The notes below the pieces were generated by a model. The model was not told the origin of the DNA. It did not search any database and was given only the letters and a program-made list of their open reading frames with translations. From Burkholderiales bacterium (lineage in GTDB: Bacteria; Pseudomonadota; Gammaproteobacteria; Burkholderiales; Burkholderiaceae_C), in NCBI GenBank assembly GCA_016213325.1, contig JACRAY010000005.1:186001-250000 (forward strand): 64,000 bases of DNA. Direction: 5' to 3'. This document shows positions 33,062 through 43,792 of this stretch, piece after piece. The position numbers and the translations under genes were made by a program. How positions within the stretch are numbered: the stretch's first letter is position 1; the number at the start of each line of letters is the position of its first letter.

Positions 33062-34564
33062 ATGTTCCAGGGCCTCATCGCGTTCGGCCACTCGCTGGGC
33101 AGCTTCATGACGCCAACCAGCATCGCGCTGGTGCTGGCCTCGTCGCTGGTGGGCGTGGTCATCGGCGCGCTGCCGGGCCTGACGGCCACCATGGGCGTTG
33201 CGCTCATGACCACGCTGACGCTCAAGCTGCCGTCCAGCCAGGCGCTGCTGGTGCTGATCTGCACCTACGTGGGCGCCATCTACGGCGGCAGCCGCAGTGC
33301 AATCCTGCTCAATATCCCGGGCACGCCGGCCTCCGCGGCGTCCTGCCTCGACGGCTACGCGCTGGCGCGGCAGGGCATGGCCGGGCGCGCCATGGGCATC
33401 GCGACCACCGGCTCGGTGCTGGGCACGCTGATCGGCATGTTCTTCCTGGCACTGTTCACGCCGCTGCTGGGCGAGGTGGCGCTGAAATTCGGTGCCTACG
33501 AATTCTTCTGGCTGGCCGTGTTCGGCGTGATCATCTCGGCCACGCTCACGGGCGCCGACCCGCTGAAGGGCTGGATCGCGGGCTTCGCCGGCCTGTTCAT
33601 CGCCACCATCGGGCAGGACGGCATCCACGCCTACGAGCGCTTCAACTTCGGCAATCGCGACCTGGCCGGCGGCATCTCGCTGGTGCCGGCCCTGGTGGGC
33701 GCCTTCGGCTTCGCCGAGATCCTGGTGGCGATGAACGAGAAGCGCCCGCCGGTGAAGGTGAACGCGCTCGACTCCGTCATCCCCAGGCTGCGCGACGTGT
33801 TCCGCTACTGGCGCACCATCATCCGCTCGGGCGTCATCGGCACCTTCATCGGCATCGTGCCCGGCGTGGGCGAGGACGTCGCGGCCTGGTCCTCGTACGC
33901 CGCCGCCAAGCGCGCGAGCAAGGAGAAGGAGCAGTTCGGCAAGGGATCGGTCGAAGGGCTGATGGCCGCCGAAACCGGTGACAATGCCTGCGTGCCCGGC
34001 GCCATCATTCCCGTGCTCACGCTGCAGGTGCCGGGTTCGGCGCCGGCCGCCGTGCTGATGGCCGCGATGCTGATCCACGGCGTGAAGCCCGGGCCGATGA
34101 TCATGATCGAGTCGCCGCAGTTCGTGTACGACGTGGTCGCCATGATGATGCTGGCGACCATCGGCATCCTGATCTACGGCCTCACGCTCACCAGGTTCCT
34201 GGTGCAGGTGCTGCGCGTTCCCACGACCATCATCGTGCCCATCATCCTGGTGCTGTGCACCATCGGCACCTTCGCGCTCGCCTCGCGCCTGTTCGACATC
34301 TGGGTGATGGTGGCCTTCGGCATCGTCGGCTTCGTGCTGCGCCGCTTCGGCTACCCGATGGCACCGCTGGTGCTGGGCATCGTGCTGGGCGACCTGCTCG
34401 AGAAGAACCTGCGCCGCGGCCTGGTGCTGTCCGACGGCGACCTGGCGCCCTTCTTCACGCGGCCGATCTGCGCCGTGCTGGCCGCGACCATCCTGGCCGT
34501 CCTGCTGCTGCGCCTGCCCATGGTGCGCCGCCTCTTCGTCCGCAAGCCACCGGTGACCGCATGA
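33062..34564 (+). CDS. Tripartite tricarboxylate transporter large permease (TctA family)
   Basis: 500 residues with the conserved GALPGLTATMGVALM near residue 40 and YGGSRSAILLNIPGTPAS near residue 75, the family signature, plus a second half beginning GIVPGVGEDVAAW. Catalyses sodium- or proton-coupled carboxylate import with TctB and TctC. ATG 9 nt after tctB; the stop overlaps the next gene (ATGA). Confidence 0.96.
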   Translation: MFQGLIAFGHSLGSFMTPTSIALVLASSLVGVVIGALPGLTATMGVALMTTLTLKLPSSQALLVLICTYVGAIYGGSRSAILLNIPGTPASAASCLDGYALARQGMAGRAMGIATTGSVLGTLIGMFFLALFTPLLGEVALKFGAYEFFWLAVFGVIISATLTGADPLKGWIAGFAGLFIATIGQDGIHAYERFNFGNRDLAGGISLVPALVGAFGFAEILVAMNEKRPPVKVNALDSVIPRLRDVFRYWRTIIRSGVIGTFIGIVPGVGEDVAAWSSYAAAKRASKEKEQFGKGSVEGLMAAETGDNACVPGAIIPVLTLQVPGSAPAAVLMAAMLIHGVKPGPMIMIESPQFVYDVVAMMMLATIGILIYGLTLTRFLVQVLRVPTTIIVPIILVLCTIGTFALASRLFDIWVMVAFGIVGFVLRRFGYPMAPLVLGIVLGDLLEKNLRRGLVLSDGDLAPFFTRPICAVLAATILAVLLLRLPMVRRLFVRKPPVTA

Positions 34565-35412
34565 AAATCGCCCTGTGCAACGAGGTCCTGCAGCCGCTCG
34601 CCTTCGACCAGCAGTGCCACGTCGCGGCTGCTCTGGGTTACGACGGGCTGGAAGTGGCGCCCTTCACGCTCGCGCCCGACCCGATGGCGCTGTCCGATGC
34701 CGACGCGGCGGTATACCGCCGCATGGCCAAGGACCAGGGGCTCGAGATCTGCGGCCTGCACTGGCTGCTGGTCGCCCCGGCCGGGCTTTCCATCGTGGCG
34801 GACGATGCGGCGTTGCGAGAGCGCACGGTGGCCGTGATGGAACGCCTGGTCGACCTGTGCGCGGTGCTGGGCGGCCAGTACCTGGTGCACGGCTCGCCCA
34901 AGCAGCGCAGCGTGCCGCCCGGCGTGTCGCGCGAAGCCGCTTGGTCGCGCGCCCGGGACTGCTTCGCGCGGACGGCGAAGCGCGCCGAGGCGGCAGGCGT
35001 CACCTACTGCGTCGAGCCGCTGGCGCCGCGTGAGACGGACTTCATCAACACCGTGGCCGAAGCCGTGCGGATGGTCCGGGAGGTCGCATCGCCCGCCCTG
35101 CGCACCATGATCGACTGCAGCGCCGCGGGCGCGGCTGAAGCCGAGCCGGTGCACGAACTGCTGGCGCGCTGGATGCCCACCGGACTCATCGCGCACGTGC
35201 AGGTCAACGACCCCAACCGGCGCGGGCCGGGGCAGGGCGAGCTGGCGTTTGCGCCGATCATGGACACCCTGCTGTGGATGGAACGCGACGGCCACTACCG
35301 CGGCTGGGTGGCGGTGGAGCCGTTCGACTACCAGCCCGACGGGGCGGGCTCGGCCGCGCGGGCCATCGGCTACCTGCGCGGGGTGATCGAGGGGTTGGGC
35401 CTGAGTGACTGA
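34561..35412 (+). CDS. Xylose isomerase-like TIM-barrel protein (sugar phosphate isomerase/epimerase family)
   Basis: 283 residues. Barrel motifs KIALCNEVL, YDGLEVAPF, CVEPLAPRETDF and HVQVNDPNRRGPGQGELAF place it with AP-endonuclease-2/xylose isomerase-like proteins; Glu in CVEP, Asp in MIDCSAAG and His in AHVQVND likely bind metal. Such proteins isomerise or epimerise keto sugars. It is coupled to tctA (ATGA overlap) and to the next gene (8-nt overlap). Confidence 0.87.
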   Translation: MKIALCNEVLQPLAFDQQCHVAAALGYDGLEVAPFTLAPDPMALSDADAAVYRRMAKDQGLEICGLHWLLVAPAGLSIVADDAALRERTVAVMERLVDLCAVLGGQYLVHGSPKQRSVPPGVSREAAWSRARDCFARTAKRAEAAGVTYCVEPLAPRETDFINTVAEAVRMVREVASPALRTMIDCSAAGAAEAEPVHELLARWMPTGLIAHVQVNDPNRRGPGQGELAFAPIMDTLLWMERDGHYRGWVAVEPFDYQPDGAGSAARAIGYLRGVIEGLGLSD

Positions 35413-36841
35413 CGCACCCGCCTTCACGCTGCGCGAGGTCGAGCTTTATGAGCGTCCGGTCAAGCTCAGGCTGCCGTTCCGCTTCGGCGTGGTCACCCTC
35501 AGCGAATGCCCGCAGGCTTTCGCCCGCGCACACATCGTCATGGCCGACGGCTCCAGCCACTGGGGCGCGGCGGCGGAACTGATGGCGCCCAAGTGGTTCG
35601 ACAAGAACCTGGCGCTCACCAACGAGGACAACTTCGACCAGCTGCGCGGCGTGCTGCACATGGCGCGCGACGGCTACCTGTCCGATCCCTCGCCCGCCAC
35701 CGCCTTCGGCCACTTCGCGCGGCACCACGACGCGCACATGGCCGCGGCCGCGGCGCGCGGCTTCAACCCGCTCCTGGCCAGCTACGGGCCGGCCCTGCTG
35801 GACCGCGCGGTGCTCGACGCGCTGTGCCGGGGCCGCCGCGCCTCTTTCTACAGCGCAATGCGCGTGAACCTGGCCGGCATCGGGCCGGGCCGCGCGGAGT
35901 TCGACAAGCTGGGCATGGACCACTTCCTGCAGCTGCTGCAGCCCGCGGGCTCCATCGAAGCACGGCACACCGTGGGCCTGGTCGATGCGATCACCGACGC
36001 CGACCTCACGGCGCGCGTGGCCGACGGCCTGCCCGAGACGCTGGTGGAAGTGGTACGCACCTACGGGCACCGCTACTTCAAGCTCAAGGTCAGCGGCGCG
36101 GTCGATGCGGACCTGGCAAGGCTGCAGGCCATCGCTGCGGTGCTGGGGCGGCGCGACGAGCCCTACTTCGTGTCGCTGGACGGCAACGAGCAGTACGACA
36201 GCGCCGATGCCCTGGCCGAGCTGGTGGGGGGCATCCGCAGCAGCGCAAGGCTGGCGCGCCTGTGGAAGGCCATCCTGTTCATCGAGCAGCCGATCGCGCG
36301 CAAGCTCGCGCTCGAGGTCGACCTGCGCGCCCCGGACCTGGGCAAGCCGGTCATCATCGACGAGTCCGATGGCGAGCTCGACAGCTTCGTGCGCGCGCGC
36401 GAGCGCGGCTACTCGGGCATCTCGTCCAAGACCTGCAAGGGCCTCTACAAGTCGCTGCTGAACGCCGCGCGCTGCGCCGCGTGGAACCGCGAGGACGGCA
36501 TGAACCGCTTCTTCATGTCCGCCGAGGACCTGACCACGCAGGCCGGCCTGTCGGTGCAGCAGGACCTGGCGCTGGTGAACCTGCTGGGCATCGGCCACGT
36601 GGAGCGCAACGGCCACCACTACGTGAACGGCATGGCGGCGCTGCCGCGCCCGGAGCAGGACGCCTTCCTCGCGGCGCACCCCGACCTGTATGAACGAAGC
36701 CACGGTGCGGTGCGGCTGAAGATCGAAGACGGCAAGATCGCACTCGGATCGCTCGACGGCGTGGGCTTCGCCAGCGGTGCGATGCCGGATTTTGGTGCCA
36801 TGGCGCCCCTTCGGAGGACCGAATTAGTGCCCCGGCATTAG
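35405..36841 (+). CDS. Enolase-superfamily enzyme (mandelate racemase/muconate lactonizing-like)
   Basis: 478 residues, GTG start overlapping the previous stop. The barrel includes YFKLKVSG (KxK-type catalytic lysines region), SLDGNEQYDS (metal Asp), ILFIEQPI (metal Glu) and VIIDESDGELDS (metal Asp/Glu), then SSKTCKGLYKSL near where the second catalytic group lies. It is about 80-100 residues longer than common superfamily dehydratases. In context it is likely a sugar-acid dehydratase or racemase whose product feeds the DHDPS-like enzyme. Substrate unknown. Confidence 0.84.
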   Translation: MTDAPAFTLREVELYERPVKLRLPFRFGVVTLSECPQAFARAHIVMADGSSHWGAAAELMAPKWFDKNLALTNEDNFDQLRGVLHMARDGYLSDPSPATAFGHFARHHDAHMAAAAARGFNPLLASYGPALLDRAVLDALCRGRRASFYSAMRVNLAGIGPGRAEFDKLGMDHFLQLLQPAGSIEARHTVGLVDAITDADLTARVADGLPETLVEVVRTYGHRYFKLKVSGAVDADLARLQAIAAVLGRRDEPYFVSLDGNEQYDSADALAELVGGIRSSARLARLWKAILFIEQPIARKLALEVDLRAPDLGKPVIIDESDGELDSFVRARERGYSGISSKTCKGLYKSLLNAARCAAWNREDGMNRFFMSAEDLTTQAGLSVQQDLALVNLLGIGHVERNGHHYVNGMAALPRPEQDAFLAAHPDLYERSHGAVRLKIEDGKIALGSLDGVGFASGAMPDFGAMAPLRRTELVPRH

Positions 36842-36914
36842 CGTTTGCCCTCAAACAGGCCGCGGCCCGTCCGGCGCATTCTTTGCTTCTCTGAAAATTC
36901 CAGAAGGAGTAGCC

Positions 36915-38708
36915 ATGCAAGAACGCGAAATCAGGGACCTGGTCGAACAGGTTCGCGAAGGGAAGCTTCCGCGCCGCAGCTTCGTGCAACACATGGTGTC
37001 CCTGGGCCTCACGGCGCCCATGGCCGGCATGATGCTCATGCACTACGGCGTTGCGAGCGCCCAGACCATGCCCGCGTACCGGCCCACGCGCCGCGGCGGC
37101 GGCGGTCCGCTCAAGATCCTGTGGTGGCAGGGCCCGGTGCACCTGCAGCCGCACTTTGCCGGCGGCACCAAGGAGCAGGAGGGCGCGCGCATCTTCTACG
37201 AGCCGCTGAATTCGTGGGACGCCGAAGGCAACATGGTCCCGGTGCTGGCCGCCGAAGCGCCGACGCGCGAGAACGGGGGCATCTCGGCCGACCTGAAGAC
37301 CGTCACCTGGAAGCTCAAGCGCGGCGTGACCTGGCACGACGGCCAGCCTTTCACCGCCGACGACGTGGTGTTCACCTGGGAATACGCCAAGGACCCGGCC
37401 ACCGCCACCGTCACCCACGGAACCTACAAGGACATCGTGGTCACCAGGGTCGACTCGCACACGGTGCGGGTGCAGTTCCCGAGGCCCACGCCCTACTGGG
37501 CCGAGCCGTTCAGCGGCCCGCGCGGCATGGTCATTCCCAAGCACATCTTCGGCCCGTACATCGGCGCCAAGTCGCGCGAAGCGCCCAACAACGTCAAGCC
37601 GGTCGGCACCGGCCCGTACGTGTTCGTCGACTTCAAGCCGGGCGACATGGTGATGGGCAAGGCCAACGACAAGTACCACATCCCGAACCGCCCGCACTTC
37701 GACACCATCGAGATGAAGGGCGGCGGCGACGCCGTGGGCGCAGCGCGCGCCGTGCTGCAGAGCGGCGAGTACGACTACGCCTGGAACCTGCAGGTGGAAG
37801 ACGAGATCCTGAAGCGCCTGGAAGCGGGCGGCAAGGGCAAGGTCACGATCACGCCCACGGGCAACATCGAATTCATCCTGCTGCAGACCACCGACCCGTG
37901 GAACCCGGTCGACGGCGAGCGCGCCAGCATCAAGAGCAAGCACCCCGCGTTCAGCGACAAGGCCGTGCGCGACGCGATGGCGCTGCTGGTGGACCGCAAG
38001 GCGGTGCAGGACTTCATCTACGGCCGCACCGGCTTCGCCACGCCCAACTTCCTGAACGCGCCCCCGCGCGTGACCAGCAAGAACCTGAAGTACGAGTTCA
38101 ACGTCGACAAGGCCAACCAGATCCTGGAGGCGGCCGGCTGGAAGAAGGGCGCCGACGGCATCCGTGCCAAGGGCAACGTCAAGCTCAAGTTCGTCTACCA
38201 GACCTCGGTGAACCAGCCGCGGCAGAAGACGCAGGCGATCGTGAAGGACGCGTGCACCAAGGCCGGCGTCGACCTGGAACTGAAGTCGGTGACGGCAGCG
38301 GTGTTCTTCGGCTCCGACGCGGCCAACCCCGACACCTACCAGAAGTTCTGGACCGACATGCAGATGTACACGACCACCATGACGGACCCCGACCCGCAGG
38401 TGTTCATGAACCAGTTCACCAGCGCCGAAGTGGCGACCCAGGCCAACAAGTGGCAGGGCCGCAACATCTGCCGCTGGCGCAACGCGGAGTACGACAAGAC
38501 CTACGAACAGGCCGAAATCGAGCTCGACCCCGCCAAGCGCGCCGCCATGTTCATCCGGCTGAACGACCTCGTGTGCAGCGACCACCACATCATCCCGGTG
38601 GTGGGTCGGCCGCGCGTGCAGGCGGTCAGCAGCCGCATGGTGGTGCATCACTCCGGCTGGGACAACGACCTGTGGGCGCTGGCTCACTGGCATACGGGCG
38701 CGGCTTGA
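36915..38708 (+). CDS. ABC transporter substrate-binding protein, family 5 (peptide/nickel type)
   Basis: 597 residues. The N-terminus LPRRSFVQHMVSLGL followed by a hydrophobic stretch and ASAQ looks like a Tat signal. The mature part has the family 5 pattern WKLKRGVTWHDGQPFTADDVVFTW. It binds peptides or other oligomeric solutes in the periplasm. AAGGAG precedes the ATG. It leads the five-gene importer that continues to 42917. The 73-nt gap to the previous operon shows no clear terminator. Confidence 0.94.
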   Translation: MQEREIRDLVEQVREGKLPRRSFVQHMVSLGLTAPMAGMMLMHYGVASAQTMPAYRPTRRGGGGPLKILWWQGPVHLQPHFAGGTKEQEGARIFYEPLNSWDAEGNMVPVLAAEAPTRENGGISADLKTVTWKLKRGVTWHDGQPFTADDVVFTWEYAKDPATATVTHGTYKDIVVTRVDSHTVRVQFPRPTPYWAEPFSGPRGMVIPKHIFGPYIGAKSREAPNNVKPVGTGPYVFVDFKPGDMVMGKANDKYHIPNRPHFDTIEMKGGGDAVGAARAVLQSGEYDYAWNLQVEDEILKRLEAGGKGKVTITPTGNIEFILLQTTDPWNPVDGERASIKSKHPAFSDKAVRDAMALLVDRKAVQDFIYGRTGFATPNFLNAPPRVTSKNLKYEFNVDKANQILEAAGWKKGADGIRAKGNVKLKFVYQTSVNQPRQKTQAIVKDACTKAGVDLELKSVTAAVFFGSDAANPDTYQKFWTDMQMYTTTMTDPDPQVFMNQFTSAEVATQANKWQGRNICRWRNAEYDKTYEQAEIELDPAKRAAMFIRLNDLVCSDHHIIPVVGRPRVQAVSSRMVVHHSGWDNDLWALAHWHTGAA

Positions 38709-38721
38709 TTCGTTGCATCGC

Positions 38722-38775
38722 GCTGGGGTTGCACCCCAGCCTGCGCGCCCCTGGTAGGCTGGGGTGACACCCCAG
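38722..38775. repeat. Two tandem copies of a GCTGGGGT/ACCCCAGC stem-loop
   Basis: 38722-38740 and 38758-38775 are hairpins with the same 8-bp arms, GCTGGGGT and ACCCCAGC, and different loops. They fill the gap between the binding protein and the first permease, where a processing or stabilising hairpin would lower permease expression relative to the receptor. Confidence 0.75.
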
Positions 38776-38788
38776 CGTTAGGACGTCG

Positions 38789-39748
38789 ATGGGCCGATAC
38801 TTCCTCCGCCGCCTGGCACTCATGATCCCCAGCTTGCTGGGGATCAGTGTTGTGCTGTTCACCATCCTCGCGCTCGCACCCGGCGACCCGTTCGAGGACC
38901 TCGCCACCAACCCCAACGTGCCCGCCGAGGTGCGCGCCGCCCTGCGCGCGCAGTTCGGGCTGGACGACCCGATCTGGCAGCGCTACTTCCACTGGATCGC
39001 CAACATGGCGCAGGGCAACTGGGGCTTCTCGTTCGTCAGCCGCATCGACGTCGACAAGCTGATCCTGCAGCGCCTGCCCGTCACCATAGCGGTCATCGGC
39101 GCGTCGCAGGTGGTGGCGCTGCTGATCGCGCTGCCGGTGGGCATCCTGGCCGCGATCAAGCCCTATTCGTGGTTCGACCGCATCGCCAGCACCTTCGCCT
39201 TCATCGGCTTCTCGCTGCCCACCTTCTTCACGGGCGTGCTGTTCATCCTGCTGTTCTCCATCCAGCTGGGCTGGCTGCCCTTCGTCTTCCGCGCCGACAT
39301 ACCGGGCAGCGGCTGGCCGTGGCTGTGGGAGCACATCAAGCAGTCCATCATGCCGGTGATGGTGCTCGGGCTGTTCCAGGGCGCGAGCTGGATGCGCTAC
39401 GTGCGCTCGTCCGTGCTCGACGTGATCCGGCTCGACTACGTGACCACGGCGCGCAGCAAGGGCCTGTCGGAGCGCGTGGTGGTGCTCAAGCACGTGGTGC
39501 GCAACGCGATGATCCCGGTGGTGACGCTGGTGGCGCTGCAGCTGCCCGCGATCTTCGGCGGCGCCATCGTCACCGAGCAGATCTTCCGCATCCCCGGCAT
39601 CGGCTCGCTGCTGATCGATGCCATCCTGCGCAACGACACCCCGGTCATCATGGCCGTCACCTTCGTGCTGAGCTCGCTCGTGGTGTTCTTCAACCTACTC
39701 GCCGACATCGTCTATGGCTGGCTCGACCCTCGCATCACCTACACCTGA
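38789..39748 (+). CDS. ABC transporter permease, DppB/OppB type
   Basis: 319 residues with six membrane helices. N-terminus MGRYFLRRLALMIPSLLGIS is typical for this subunit; the EAA loop appears as YVTTARSKGLSERVVVLKHV near residue 215. It pairs with the DppC-type subunit that overlaps its end by 35 nt. A perfect hairpin lies inside its first codons (38824-38845). Confidence 0.94.
   Translation: MGRYFLRRLALMIPSLLGISVVLFTILALAPGDPFEDLATNPNVPAEVRAALRAQFGLDDPIWQRYFHWIANMAQGNWGFSFVSRIDVDKLILQRLPVTIAVIGASQVVALLIALPVGILAAIKPYSWFDRIASTFAFIGFSLPTFFTGVLFILLFSIQLGWLPFVFRADIPGSGWPWLWEHIKQSIMPVMVLGLFQGASWMRYVRSSVLDVIRLDYVTTARSKGLSERVVVLKHVVRNAMIPVVTLVALQLPAIFGGAIVTEQIFRIPGIGSLLIDAILRNDTPVIMAVTFVLSSLVVFFNLLADIVYGWLDPRITYT
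38824..38845. repeat. Stem-loop within the start of the permease gene
   Basis: GATCCCCAGC and GCTGGGGATC form a perfect 10-bp stem with a TT loop, 35 nt inside the permease coding sequence. Its core CCCAGC/GCTGGG is shared with the two hairpins just upstream. It may limit translation initiation of the permease. Confidence 0.65.
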
Positions 39749-40676
39749 GGCCGAAGCAGGCGCGCTGGCGCTGTCGGAGCCGGCAGGCACGGCGCGCAAG
39801 CCCTCGTCGCTCTGGCTCGACACCTGGCGGCGCTTCAAGCGGCACCAGCTGGCCTACTGGGGTCTCTGGATCCTGGTGGTGCTGGTCCTCATGGTCCTCA
39901 TCGGGCCGATCTTCTACAAGGTCGGCGTCAACGACATCGACTTCAAGGCGCGCCTGGCCGGGCCGAGCTGGCAGCACCCGCTGGGCACCGACGACCTCGG
40001 GCGCGACCTGCTGGCGCGCGTGCTGTACGGCGGCCGCATCTCGCTGGCCGTGGGCCTGGCGGCGATGCTCACCGCCATCAGCCTGGGCGTGCTGATCGGG
40101 GCCATTGCAGGCATCTCGCGGGGCTGGGTCGACACGGTGCTGATGTGGTTCACCGACCTGTGCCTGAGCTTGCCCGCGCTGCCGCTGCTGCTGCTGCTGA
40201 TCTTCCTGTTCCGCGACCCGCTCAAGCAGATGTTCGGCCTGGAGGTCGGGATCTTCATCCTGATCGTGCTGGTGATCGGCGGCCTGCGCTGGATGCCCGT
40301 CGCGCGCCTGGTGCGCGCGCAGTTCTTCAGCCTGCGCGAGAAGGAGTTCGTGGAGGCCGCGCGGGCGCTCGGCGCCAGCGTGCCGCGCCAGGTGCTGCGG
40401 CACATCCTGCCCAACAGCCTGGGCCCGGTGATCGTGGCCGCCACCATCGACGTGGCCGCCGCCATCATCGCCGAGTCCACGCTGTCGTTCCTGGGGCTGG
40501 GCTTCCCGCCCGACATCCCCACCTGGGGGCGCATCCTGTACGACGGGCGCGACTACATGGACGTGGCCGCGCACTGGTCGCTGTTCCCGGGCATCGCGAT
40601 CTTCATCACGGTGCTCACCATCAACTTCATCGGGGACGGCCTGCGCGACGCGCTGGACCCGCGCAAGGTCCTGTAG
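39714..40676 (+). CDS. ABC transporter permease, DppC/OppC type
   Basis: 320 residues, a cytoplasmic N-terminus of about 45 residues, then six helices; motifs HPLGTDDLGRDLLARVLYGGR and EFVEAARALGASVPRQVLRH (EAA loop) are diagnostic. The ATG at 39714 lies inside the end of the partner permease gene. Its TAG stop codon is the first three bases of the palindromic element starting at 40674. Confidence 0.94.
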   Translation: MAGSTLASPTPEAEAGALALSEPAGTARKPSSLWLDTWRRFKRHQLAYWGLWILVVLVLMVLIGPIFYKVGVNDIDFKARLAGPSWQHPLGTDDLGRDLLARVLYGGRISLAVGLAAMLTAISLGVLIGAIAGISRGWVDTVLMWFTDLCLSLPALPLLLLLIFLFRDPLKQMFGLEVGIFILIVLVIGGLRWMPVARLVRAQFFSLREKEFVEAARALGASVPRQVLRHILPNSLGPVIVAATIDVAAAIIAESTLSFLGLGFPPDIPTWGRILYDGRDYMDVAAHWSLFPGIAIFITVLTINFIGDGLRDALDPRKVL

Positions 40677-40945
40677 GGCCTGTTAACGCTATTTATGACG
40701 ATGCGAACTCGCCAAAAACCGCGCCAGGCTAGGCGCAGGACGACGCCAAGGCTTTACGCCTTGGCTAGGAGTGGAACAACGCCTGGCGCGGTTTTTGGCT
40801 CGTGCCCGCGCGCGGGCTGCGGCCAAAAAGGCCATGGGGGGTGTTCCGAGTCCTTGTCGGAGGTCACTCCGACTGCGGACTCGCGCCTACCCCATGGCCT
40901 TTTTGGCGAGCAGCGCATCGCCATAAATAGCGTTAACAGGCCCTA
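40674..40945. mobile_element. 272-bp cloverleaf palindromic element with 32-bp terminal inverted repeats (MITE-like)
   Basis: Outer arms 40674-40705 and 40914-40945 pair over 31 of 32 bases, starting TAGGGCCTGTTAACG. Inside are two nested hairpins: arms 40711-40729/40781-40799 (19 bp perfect) enclosing 40745-40765; and arms 40822-40839/40890-40907 (18 bp perfect) enclosing CGAGTCC, GTCGGAG, CTCCGAC and GGACTCG at 40847-40883. Between them is the self-palindrome GCCCGCGCGCGGGC (40804-40817). There is no coding potential and no transposase. It lies inside an operon, between permease and ATPase genes, so it would be transcribed and could fold into a four-armed RNA. Confidence 0.85.
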
Positions 40946-40947
40946 AC

Positions 40948-42917
<1,970 letters not shown>

Positions 42918-42927
42918 GCTGGCTGGT

Positions 42928-43700
42928 TCAAGCGCCCGCCAGCTCGCGCCAGCCGAGCACGCGACAGCCCTCGCGGTCGAAACGGCCTTCGCCACCATAG
43001 ACGATGGCCGGCGGCAGGGCGTCGGCACCGGCGAACGCGGCCCACTGGCGCGCGGCCTGCGGCCAATCGGGAGCGAATGTCCGGCCGGCCTTGATCTCGA
43101 TGGCCTGCAGGCCACCGGGCGCCTCGAAGACGACATCCACTTCGTGGCCGACGTTGTCGCGCCAGAAGTACAGGGGCGACGGCTGCCCCTGGTTCCACGC
43201 GCGCTTGAGCAGCTCGCCCACGACCCAGGTTTCGAACAATGGCCCGCGCGCCGGATGCGCGAGCAGCGACGCGGCATCACGCACACCCAGCAGCCATCCG
43301 GCCAGGCCGGCATCCGTGAAGTAGAGCTTGGGCGTCTTCACCAGCCGCTTGCCGAAGTTGCGGTGGTAGGGCTGCAGCAGCACGACCAGGTAGCTGGCCT
43401 CGAGTACCGAAAGCCATTGGCGCGCCGTCACAGCGGAGATGCCGCAGTCCGCGCCCATGGCAGCCAGGTTGAGCAGCTGGCCGCTGCGGGCGGCGCACAT
43501 CCGCACGAACTGCTGGAACTGCGCCAGGTCACGCACCGCCAGGAGCTGCCTCACGTCGCGCTCCATGTACGTGGCCACGTAGTTGGCAAACCAGTCCGCA
43601 GGCGAGAGGTCCCTCGCAAACAGCGCCGGGAACGGTCTTGCCCGACTGGCGCGGGCCGGTCAGCGCGAGGGTGGCGAAACCGCGGGCAAGGCGCCGCAGG
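42928..43700 (-). pseudogene. Remnant of an AAA ATPase with DUF4143 domain
   Basis: An open C-terminal part (about 216 residues from 43578) carries the DUF4143 domain, with GVGEL-like FETWVVGELLKRA, LYFWRDNVGHEVDVVFE and AIEIKAGRT. Upstream on the same strand, in a different frame, FATLALTGPRQSGKT is the Walker A of the ATPase domain; it is followed directly by PALFARDLSPADWFANYVAT, which normally lies some 150 residues later. So most of the ATPase domain, including Walker B, has been deleted and the frame is broken. Intact relatives are around 380-420 residues. Related genes occur as mobile, toxin-like or accessory ATPases. Confidence 0.8.
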
Positions 43701-43727
43701 GTGTCTGCGGCCTAGCGAGGAATCATC

Positions 43728-43760
43728 TTACAAATCGAAGTTTGAAACTTGGATTTGTAA
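43728..43760. repeat. 33-bp AT-rich inverted repeat upstream of the ATPase remnant
   Basis: TTACAAATC and GATTTGTAA flank AAGTTT and AAACTT, one mismatched pair inside. Its low GC stands out. It lies 5' to the remnant ATPase gene and 3' to the sensor kinase gene, so it is either an old operator of the ATPase family or a terminator-like hairpin. Confidence 0.6.
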
Positions 43761-43792
43761 GGCACGCGTCGCGCCTTCCGCCGCGGACCCTT

